Below are positions 1-5,236 of a DNA stretch of 10,520 bases, in pieces (within the stretch, counting starts at the first letter, position 1; each line of letters opens with the position of its first letter). The stretch spans positions 1 through 10,520 of the forward strand of contig JAFAMK010000208.1 in assembly GCA_019233415.1 (NCBI GenBank), in the 5' to 3' direction. The position numbers and the translations under genes are program-made. The notes under the pieces were generated by a model. That model was not told the origin of the DNA. It saw only the letters and a program-made list of their open reading frames with translations, and searched no databases. The DNA is from Vulcanimicrobiota bacterium. GTDB taxonomy: Bacteria; Vulcanimicrobiota; Vulcanimicrobiia; Vulcanimicrobiales; Vulcanimicrobiaceae.

Positions 1-520
1 CGTACGCGACGCCGCCGTCCCAGCGCGCCTCGTACGCCTCGGCGTACACGACCGGCGCGGGGCCGCCGACCGCGGTGACGTAGCGCGCGTCGAGCGACGC
101 GGTGCTCGCGCCGAGCGCGACGTCGCCGGGCGACAGCCGGAACGGTCCGTAGTCGCGCGCGGCGAGCGTCGGCGCGCGGTCGGCTTTCGGCACGTAGTAC
201 TCGACCGCGACGAGCCCGCGCTCGGCGCCGTAGAAGAGGCTCAGGAAGTAGCGCTGGCCGTCCTCGCGCGCCGCGTACGTGTGCCAGCCGCGCATTGGGT
301 ACGCGAACGCGACCCCGAACGTGCGCTCGACGTCGGCGCGTGTCGTCGCGCCGAGCGCGAAGACGAGCGCCTCGTTGGCGAGCACGACCGGCCGGTCGAG
401 CGGCGCGGGCGGAACGTTGCGGCGCGCGCGGTTCGCCTCGTAGACCTGCGCGAGGATTTCGACCGCGCGCTGCATCGCGAAGTCGGGCGCACGGCCCTCG
501 TCCTTGCCGTCGTCGCTCAC
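1..520 (-). CDS. Hypothetical protein, C-terminus cut by the window edge
   Basis: The reading frame starts with GTG at 520 and stays open to the left edge, giving about 173 residues with no stop. The GTG shares the GTGA overlap with the TGA of the upstream membrane protease, so the two are probably translated together as one operon. The protein begins VSDDGKDEGRAPDFAMQRAV and has a helical N-terminal part. It then shows two segments built around 'FALGATT' (about residues 54-60) and 'VALGAST' (about 135-141), each followed by a Tyr- and Arg-rich stretch that looks like beta structure. This hints at an internal duplication. There is no signal peptide and no membrane segment in the visible part. 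Codon use is typical of the neighbours. I do not recognise the family. An in-frame ATG near 475 is an alternative start, but the coupled GTG is preferred. The coding call is firm; the function is unknown. Confidence 0.75.
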   Translation of the reverse strand, partial: MSDDGKDEGRAPDFAMQRAVEILAQVYEANRARRNVPPAPLDRPVVLANEALVFALGATTRADVERTFGVAFAYPMRGWHTYAAREDGQRYFLSLFYGAERGLVAVEYYVPKADRAPTLAARDYGPFRLSPGDVALGASTASLDARYVTAVGGPAPVVYAEAYEARWDGGVAY

Positions 521-1359
521 GCGCTCGCGCGTTCGAGGTGGGTCGCCGCCGCGCCCGCCATCGCGATCAGCGCGAGGGCGAAGTACGCGCCGCCCGTCAG
601 GATGCGCTGTGGCGTCGTCAGCCCCGACGCGCGCGGGTCCAGCTCGCCGCGCCACAGCGCGCGCAGCCGCGGAAACGCCGCGACCGCGACCAGCAGCACG
701 AAGATCACGGTGAACCCGCTCGCACCGTAGTACACCATCCAGGCGATGAACAGCGGAATGCCGACGAACCACAAGCGCGCGTCGATCGCGGCTGCGGCCG
801 CGCCCCCGTCGAACGGCGGGAGCGGAACCAGGTTGAAGAAGTTCACCAGAAAGCCGATGTAGGCGCAGGCGAGCCACAGCTTCTGGCCCGTCTCGTAGCC
901 GTAGGCCCAGCAGACCGCCGCCGCGGCGATCCCGTACGCCGGCCCGGCGAGCGCGGCCGCGACGTTCTGCGCCGGCGTCCCGGTCGCGGGCGCGCTGGTG
1001 AAGGCGCCGAGCCCCGGGATGAACATCGGCAGGTTCGCCTTGACCCCGAAGTTGCGCCAAGTGACGTAGTGCCCGAGCTCGTGGACGGTTATCATCGCAA
1101 CGAAGATGACCGCGATCTGCCAGCCGCCGATGAAGCTCGCGTACACCAGCACGGAGAGGAACATGCTGCCCACGCTGAGCAGAAGTTTCGGAGCCAGGTA
1201 CAGCCACTTGAAGCTGAACAGCAGCGCCAGGAGCGTCTTGAACTTCGCCGCCGCCAAACCGAGCGCGACCAGGATCCCACCGGCCGTGCCAGCGCCCCTG
1301 CGTCCCTTCGGTTGCGGCGGTTGGATCGGCTGCTCGGGCGGTTCGTCGTCGTGCATCAC
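517..1359 (-). CDS. M50 (site-2 protease) family zinc metalloprotease
   Basis: This is an integral-membrane zinc protease of the M50 family, which cuts substrates within or near the membrane, often during envelope signalling. The 280-residue protein has a Pro-rich, charged N-terminal tail (1-25) and several hydrophobic segments (about 27-49, 56-78, 82-98, 130-152, 161-183, 198-229, 252-273). The zinc motif HELGH is at 93-97 and the second signature, NLVPLPPFDGG, is at about 176-186; its Asp184 is the expected third zinc ligand. Both hallmark motifs are intact and the length is normal for a minimal M50 protein without a PDZ domain. The frame opens with GTG at 1359 followed at once by ATG at 1356, and either could be used. 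A weak GAGAA lies about 9-11 bases upstream. The 3' end overlaps the next gene at GTGA. Its substrate cannot be read from the sequence: there is no adjacent sigma factor or anti-sigma factor. Confidence 0.9.
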   Translation of the reverse strand: MMHDDEPPEQPIQPPQPKGRRGAGTAGGILVALGLAAAKFKTLLALLFSFKWLYLAPKLLLSVGSMFLSVLVYASFIGGWQIAVIFVAMITVHELGHYVTWRNFGVKANLPMFIPGLGAFTSAPATGTPAQNVAAALAGPAYGIAAAAVCWAYGYETGQKLWLACAYIGFLVNFFNLVPLPPFDGGAAAAAIDARLWFVGIPLFIAWMVYYGASGFTVIFVLLVAVAAFPRLRALWRGELDPRASGLTTPQRILTGGAYFALALIAMAGAAATHLERASA

Positions 1360-1932
1360 CCGCTAGTTCTCGCCGCGCCCGTCCCGCTCCGCGAGTGGGC
1401 GCCCGATCTGCCCGCAGGAGATTTGCGGTCGATCTCGTTGCACTGGACCGGGCGCGACTACGAGAGCGTCTTTCCGGCCTATCATTTCTGCGTCAGCCGG
1501 CCCGACGACGTCCTGGTCACGTACACGCACGACCTGCACGAGAACATGCGCGACGTGCGGCTCGACCCGTCGCTGCCGTACGCGGCACACACGCGCGCGC
1601 GCAACGCGTGGTCGATCGGGCTGTCGATCGCGGCGATGCGCGGCGCGACGCCGCAGGACTTCGGCGCGTACCCGCTGACCGAACCGCAGCTCGACGGGTT
1701 GTGCCAGGTCGCGGCGCGGCTCGCGGCGTTCTACGGGATCGACGTCGCGGCGATCCGCACGCACGCCGAGGCCGCCGTCGACGACGACTACTTCGGCGCC
1801 GGCGGAGCGGACGTGCGCTGGGACATCGCGCGGCTGCGGCCGTCGCCCGAACCGCTCGTCCCGGACGAAGCGCGCACGACCGGCGACTGGTTCCGCAACC
1901 GCATCGAATCCTTCATGGCGCGCGCGCGATGA
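1351..1932 (+). CDS. N-acetylmuramoyl-L-alanine amidase-like (Amidase_2/PGRP fold) protein
   Basis: The protein probably cleaves, or at least binds, peptidoglycan at the amide between N-acetylmuramic acid and L-alanine. It has 193 residues from GTG at 1351. Amidase_2-like motifs appear in order: SLHWTG (29-34, first zinc His31), AYHFCV (43-48), AAHTRARNAWSIGLSI (78-93, matching the usual 'GN..SIGI' strand), and RTHAEAAVDDDYFG (136-149, second zinc His138). RWD follows at 156-158. The third ligand should be one of Asp144-146 or Asp158. No signal peptide or membrane segment is seen, so export would need another route, or the enzyme may act on cytoplasmic wall fragments. The start is uncertain: no Shine-Dalgarno sequence precedes GTG 1351, which overlaps the start of the opposite protease gene. 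TTG 1423 is the main alternative. The 3' end overlaps the NADH dehydrogenase start at ATGA. Confidence 0.75.
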   Translation: MHHPLVLAAPVPLREWAPDLPAGDLRSISLHWTGRDYESVFPAYHFCVSRPDDVLVTYTHDLHENMRDVRLDPSLPYAAHTRARNAWSIGLSIAAMRGATPQDFGAYPLTEPQLDGLCQVAARLAAFYGIDVAAIRTHAEAAVDDDYFGAGGADVRWDIARLRPSPEPLVPDEARTTGDWFRNRIESFMARAR

Positions 1933-3278
1933 AACGGATCGTCGTCCTCGGCGGCGGGTTCGCGGGCGTCGCGGTCGCGCGGCGGCTGGAGAAGAAGCTG
2001 CGGCGCGACGAGGCGGAGATCGCGATCGTCAGCCGCGACAACTTCACGCTGTTCACGCCGATGCTGCCCGAGGTCAGCTCGGGTGGGCTCGAAGCGCGCC
2101 ACGTCGCGACGCCGATCCGCGCGCAGGTGCACCGCACGACGTTCGTCCTCGGCGAGATCGCCACGATCGATCTCGACGCGCGCAGCGTCGAGGCGCGCCA
2201 TCCGCTCACCGGCGAGGTGACGCGGCTCGACTACGACCACATCGTGCTCGCACTGGGCAGCGTCACCTCGACCTTCAACATCCCCGGCGTCGCTGAGCAC
2301 ACGCTGCCGCTCAAGACGCTCGAAGACGCGGAGACGTTGCGCAACCGCATCATCGCGGCACTCGAACAGGCCGTCGTCACGCCGCCCGGTCCCGACCGTG
2401 ACCGGCTGCTGACGTTCGTCGTCGTCGGCGGCGGCTACACCGGCTGCGAGTGCGCGGGCGAGCTGGTCGACTTCTTCCGCTCGATCATCCGCTACTACGC
2501 GGGGCTGAAGCTGGCCGACGTGCGGATGATCCTGATCGAGTCGGGCAAGACGCTGCTCAAGGACCTGCCCGCGGCGATGGGCCGCTACACGACGCGCAAC
2601 CTTGCGCGCCGCAAGGTCGAGCTGATCCTCGGCGACGGGGTCGCGCACATCGACGAGGGCGGGATCACCCTGCAGTCCGGGACGCGGATCGCGACCGCGA
2701 ACGTCGTGTGGAGCGCCGGCGTGCGCCCCTCGCCGGTGTTGAAAGACCTGCCCGGCGTCGAGCACGCGCGCAACGGCGGGCTCGTCGTCAACCGCGACAT
2801 GTCGGTCATCGGTCGCGACGGTGTGTGGGCGCTCGGCGACTGCGCGTGGATTCCGGCGAAAGCCGACGCCGACCTGAGCGACGTGACCGCGTGGTATCCG
2901 GCGACCGCGCAGCACGCGATTCGCGAAGGACCGTCGCTCGCCGACAACATCGTCGCCGCGCTGCGCGGCGAGCCGACGAAGCCGTTCCGCTACACCGCGC
3001 TCGGCACGATGGCCTCGCTCGGCGCGCGCCGCGGCGTCGCCGCGCTCCCCGGCGGCTTCGTGCTGACCGGCTTCCTCGCGTGGTTCCTGTGGCGCACCTA
3101 CTACCTGGCGCGCCTCCCCGGCCTCGACCGCCGCCTGCGCGTCACGCTGGACTGGACGCTCGGCCTGATCTTCCCGCGCGACATCGCCGAGCTGCGCCTC
3201 TACACCGAACGCGGCCAGCAACAAGCAGCACGAGACGCCGGGCTTCTGCCGTCCGCCACGCCTACCCCGTCACCCTGA
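1929..3278 (+). CDS. ndh: Type II NADH:quinone oxidoreductase (NDH-2), FAD-dependent
   Basis: This is a single-subunit, non-proton-pumping NADH dehydrogenase that passes electrons from NADH through FAD to membrane quinone. It has 449 residues, the usual NDH-2 length. The first Rossmann motif, GGGFAG, is at 8-13 (FAD). The second nucleotide motif, VVGGGYTGCECAGEL, is at about 165-179 (NADH). ALGDCAWIP is at 301-309 (FAD ribityl contact), followed by the quinone-side motif YPATAQHA at 323-330. A hydrophobic and aromatic C-terminal stretch (about 376-420, GFVLTGFLAWFLWRTYYLARL) matches the amphipathic membrane anchor of the family. ATG at 1929 overlaps the amidase stop in ATGA, and no separate ribosome binding site is evident. 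The stop codon lies within a dispersed repeat, and the last residues (PSATPTPSP) may reflect its insertion. Related NAD(P)/FAD disulfide-family reductases are the alternative, but AQHA and the C-terminal anchor favour NDH-2. Confidence 0.9.
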   Translation: MKRIVVLGGGFAGVAVARRLEKKLRRDEAEIAIVSRDNFTLFTPMLPEVSSGGLEARHVATPIRAQVHRTTFVLGEIATIDLDARSVEARHPLTGEVTRLDYDHIVLALGSVTSTFNIPGVAEHTLPLKTLEDAETLRNRIIAALEQAVVTPPGPDRDRLLTFVVVGGGYTGCECAGELVDFFRSIIRYYAGLKLADVRMILIESGKTLLKDLPAAMGRYTTRNLARRKVELILGDGVAHIDEGGITLQSGTRIATANVVWSAGVRPSPVLKDLPGVEHARNGGLVVNRDMSVIGRDGVWALGDCAWIPAKADADLSDVTAWYPATAQHAIREGPSLADNIVAALRGEPTKPFRYTALGTMASLGARRGVAALPGGFVLTGFLAWFLWRTYYLARLPGLDRRLRVTLDWTLGLIFPRDIAELRLYTERGQQQAARDAGLLPSATPTPSP

Positions 3279-3291
3279 GCTTGTCGAAGGG
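3265..3291 (+). repeat. Dispersed 'PELVEG'-type repeat, copy 1
   Basis: The 27-base element has the core cctgagcttgtcgaagg (3275-3291). It is repeated almost perfectly 28 bases further on, with a single C/T difference (3273 versus 3301). Its TGA (3276-3278) is the stop codon of the NADH dehydrogenase gene. I recognise this core as a common dispersed intergenic repeat in many high-GC bacterial genomes, where it gives ...PELVEG... if translated by accident. Confidence 0.8.
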
Positions 3292-3292
3292 T

Positions 3293-3319
3293 CCCCGTCA
3301 TCCTGAGCTTGTCGAAGGG
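3293..3319 (+). repeat. Dispersed 'PELVEG'-type repeat, copy 2
   Basis: Second tandem copy, one base after copy 1, carrying T where copy 1 has C (catcctgagcttgtcgaagg). It is intergenic and ends 7 bases before the -35 element of the next gene. A third, slightly diverged copy is at 9574-9599. Confidence 0.8.
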
Positions 3320-3326
3320 CGGAGGG

Positions 3327-3355
3327 TTGACATCGGCTCCGGGCCGGCGTAGGCT
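3327..3355 (+). promoter_or_regulatory. Promoter (TTGACA-17-TAGGCT) for the DUF4097-like gene
   Basis: A perfect -35 hexamer TTGACA (3327-3332) is followed after exactly 17 bases by TAGGCT (3350-3355), a reasonable high-GC -10 element. Transcription would start at about 3361-3363, that is, at or within a base of the ATG at 3362. No Shine-Dalgarno sequence lies between, so the mRNA is probably leaderless. Confidence 0.6.
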
Positions 3356-3361
3356 GTAACT

Positions 3362-4075
3362 ATGTTTTTAGTTCTCGCGGCGGCCTCGATCCCGTTCAGC
3401 TACGACGGGGCGCTTCACGCCGGCCAGCAACTGGTGATTCGCGACATCCTCGGCAGCGTGCGGGTGCGGACCGGCGACCGGCTCGCGATCCGTGCGACGA
3501 AGCACGCGGAGCGCAGCGATCCGAACCAGGTCGCGATCCGCGTCGAGAACCGCTCCGACGGGATCGTCGTGTGCGTGCGCTACCCGGCCGACGCGGGCCG
3601 CGGCTGCGCCGACTGGACGGCGCACAACGTCGTCAACGACAACGACACCGAGGTCGACTTCGACGTGACCGTTCCGCGCGGTATCGCGCTCGACGCGGCG
3701 AGCGTGAACGGTTCGGTCGACGTCGTCAACGACGGCCCGACCGTTGCGAATACCATCAACGGCTCGGTTCACGCCGACGCGAGCGACGTGTCGAGCGCGA
3801 ACACCGTCAATGGCTCGGTGACCGTGATCGTGCGCGACGGCCGCCGCGGCGCGCTTTCGGCGCACACCATCAACGGCTCGGTCTACGTCACGCTGCCACC
3901 GGGAACCGGCGTCGCGCTCGAAGCGAAGACCCTTACCGGCTCGATCCACGCCGACGGCGTGACCGTCAACCACCCGATGTACGGTCCCGGCGCGAGCGCC
4001 CACGGCACGGTCGGCGACGGCGCCCGCGTCCTCTCGCTCGAAACGACGAACGGTTCGATCACACTACGCCGTTAG
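3362..4075 (+). CDS. DUF4097-like beta-repeat protein
   Basis: The 237-residue protein resembles the DUF4097 / putative auto-adhesin family, whose members fold as stacked beta strands; their function is poorly known. A recurring strand motif shows the fold: VNGSV (115-119), INGSV (132-136), VNGSV (149-153), INGSV (170-174), LTGSI (191-195) and TNGSI (229-233). The first three are spaced exactly 17 residues and the next two 21. An earlier LGSVRV (30-35) fits the same pattern. The N-terminus (MFLVLAAASIPFSYDGA) is hydrophobic but lacks the basic residues of a standard signal peptide, so export is likely but not certain. Three Cys residues are present (71, 82 and none in the repeats beyond these is evident). 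An in-frame TAG at 3350 with no start codon after it before 3362 fixes ATG 3362 as the earliest start. It is probably monocistronic: it has its own promoter and hairpins follow it. Confidence 0.75.
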   Translation: MFLVLAAASIPFSYDGALHAGQQLVIRDILGSVRVRTGDRLAIRATKHAERSDPNQVAIRVENRSDGIVVCVRYPADAGRGCADWTAHNVVNDNDTEVDFDVTVPRGIALDAASVNGSVDVVNDGPTVANTINGSVHADASDVSSANTVNGSVTVIVRDGRRGALSAHTINGSVYVTLPPGTGVALEAKTLTGSIHADGVTVNHPMYGPGASAHGTVGDGARVLSLETTNGSITLRR

Positions 4076-4082
4076 GAAGGCT

Positions 4083-4103
4083 GACCCGCGTTGTACGCGG
4101 GTC
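4083..4103 (+). terminator. Hairpin after the DUF4097-like gene
   Basis: Perfect 8-bp inverted repeat, gacccgcg (4083-4090) and cgcgggtc (4096-4103), with a 5-base loop, starting 7 bases after the stop at 4075. There is no T-tract, so it is either a factor-dependent terminator or an mRNA-stabilising hairpin. Confidence 0.5.
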
Positions 4104-4111
4104 ATGCCGAC

Positions 4112-4141
4112 GGATTCGACGAGCGTCAGCGAGTCGAATCC
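4112..4141. terminator. Second hairpin between convergent genes, overlapping the E1-alpha stop
   Basis: Perfect 9-bp inverted repeat, ggattcgac (4112-4120) and gtcgaatcc (4133-4141), with a 12-base loop. The loop contains the TGA stop (4128-4126) of the minus-strand E1-alpha gene. It lies between two convergent genes and may serve both directions. No T-tract is seen. Confidence 0.5.
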
Positions 4142-5148
4142 AACCAAGGATCGTCGGGGCCGGCGTAGGTGTTGCCGTAGAGGGTGTGTGGCTCGGGATA
4201 GGGTTCGGCTTCGATCTCGTCGGTCGTGCGGTTGACGAGGTCGGTGATTTCGCGCTTGAGCGCCGCGATCTCGTCGTCGGTCAGGACGTTGCGCTCGCGC
4301 AGGTACGCCTCGAACTTCGGAACCGGGTCGTTCGGGCGCTGTTCGGAGACTTCGTCGCGCGTGCGGTAGGTGCGGTCGTCGTCGTCGGTCGTGTGCGAGA
4401 GGAAACGGTAGCACATCGACTCGACCAGGACCGGGCCGTTGCCGGCCGCCGCGTGCGCGCGCGCGTCGCGCACGGCCGTGTAGACCGCGATCGGGTCGAA
4501 GCCGTCGGCGCTGACGCCGCGGATGCCGTAGCCCGCCGCGCGTGTCGCGACGGTCGGCACGCGCATCTGCTTGCTGACGTGCGTCGAGATCGCCCACTGG
4601 TTGTTCTCGCACAGGAACACGACCGGCAGCGCGTGGACCGCCGCGAAGTTGATTGCCTCGTGCCACTCGCCCTGTGAGGTCGCGCCTTCGCCGAACTGGC
4701 AGAAGACGACGCGATCGGTCGCGCCGGACCGTTTCAACGCCCAGGCCGCGCCGACCGCGTGCGTGCACTGCGCCGCGATGATCGACGAGATCGACGCGAT
4801 GCCGAGCGACTTCGCGGTGACGTGGTTGATGATCGAACGGCCGCCGGTCGTGTCCTTCGCGCGCGCGAGCTGCGAGCGGAAGAGGTCCGCGAGCGAGAAG
4901 CCGCAGGCGAGGATGATCCCCGTGTTGCGGTAGTACGGGTAGAGCAGGTCCTTGCCGCGCTCGAAGGCGAGCCCCGTCCCCGCCTGCACGGCTTCGTGCC
5001 CTTCGGAACCCATCGCGATCCCGATCTTGCCCTGCCGGTTGAGCTGGAAGCCGCGCGTGTCGACCGCGCGCTGCGTGAGCATGTCGCGGTAGAGCTTGAG
5101 CAGTTGGTCGCGGGAGAGCGCGGATTCGCGCGCGGTCGTCGTCGCCAT
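4126..5148 (-). CDS. Thiamine-diphosphate-dependent 2-oxoacid dehydrogenase E1 alpha subunit, branched-chain type
   Basis: The E1 alpha subunit decarboxylates a 2-oxoacid and passes the acyl group to the lipoyl domain of E2; it works as an alpha2beta2 tetramer with E1 beta. The protein has 340 residues. The thiamine diphosphate motif runs from GEGATSQGEWHEA (153-165) to ENNQWAIS (181-188). The first position reads GEG rather than GDG, which together with YRFLSHTTDDDDRTYR (247-262) points to branched-chain 2-oxoisovalerate dehydrogenase rather than pyruvate dehydrogenase. MGSEGHEAVQAG (46-57) and YPYYRNTG (70-77) are also typical. ATG 5148 is chosen because GGAAGG lies 9 bases upstream (5163-5158) and because the frame extension further upstream is low-complexity Ala/Arg. 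No E1 beta, E2 or E3 gene is in the window: the upstream neighbour is divergent and the downstream one convergent, so this is a lone subunit here. Confidence 0.9.
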   Translation of the reverse strand: MATTTARESALSRDQLLKLYRDMLTQRAVDTRGFQLNRQGKIGIAMGSEGHEAVQAGTGLAFERGKDLLYPYYRNTGIILACGFSLADLFRSQLARAKDTTGGRSIINHVTAKSLGIASISSIIAAQCTHAVGAAWALKRSGATDRVVFCQFGEGATSQGEWHEAINFAAVHALPVVFLCENNQWAISTHVSKQMRVPTVATRAAGYGIRGVSADGFDPIAVYTAVRDARAHAAAGNGPVLVESMCYRFLSHTTDDDDRTYRTRDEVSEQRPNDPVPKFEAYLRERNVLTDDEIAALKREITDLVNRTTDEIEAEPYPEPHTLYGNTYAGPDDPWLDSTR

Positions 5149-5150
5149 CG

Positions 5151-5166
5151 CGCGGAGCCTTCCGCG
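5151..5166 (-). promoter_or_regulatory. Small hairpin covering the E1-alpha ribosome binding site
   Basis: On the minus strand, CGCGGA-AGGC-TCCGCG forms a perfect 6-bp stem with a 4-base loop. The Shine-Dalgarno GGAAGG (5163-5158) is half in the stem and half in the loop, directly upstream of the ATG at 5148. It could dampen translation initiation. In DNA this GC-rich, a short stem can also arise by chance. Confidence 0.35.
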
Positions 5167-5236
5167 GAGGCGGTGGCGCGCCCCTACCGAGCGTTCGGGC
5201 GGGGAACGGCGTAGCGCGTGCAGGAAGGACCGTACG

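Noticed and set aside
295..1350. Plus-strand extension upstream of the amidase-like gene
   Set aside because: It is antisense to the M50 protease with intact motifs, and the predicted sequence is low-complexity Arg/Ala. Only the part from 1351 on shows family motifs.
1788..3224. 478-codon minus-strand frame opposite the NADH dehydrogenase gene
   Set aside because: Shadow frame with no motif; the plus strand encodes a complete NDH-2.
3265..3319. Possible CRISPR remnant from two 27-base repeats
   Set aside because: The copies are separated by one base with no spacer, and a third copy lies 6 kb away; this is a dispersed intergenic repeat.
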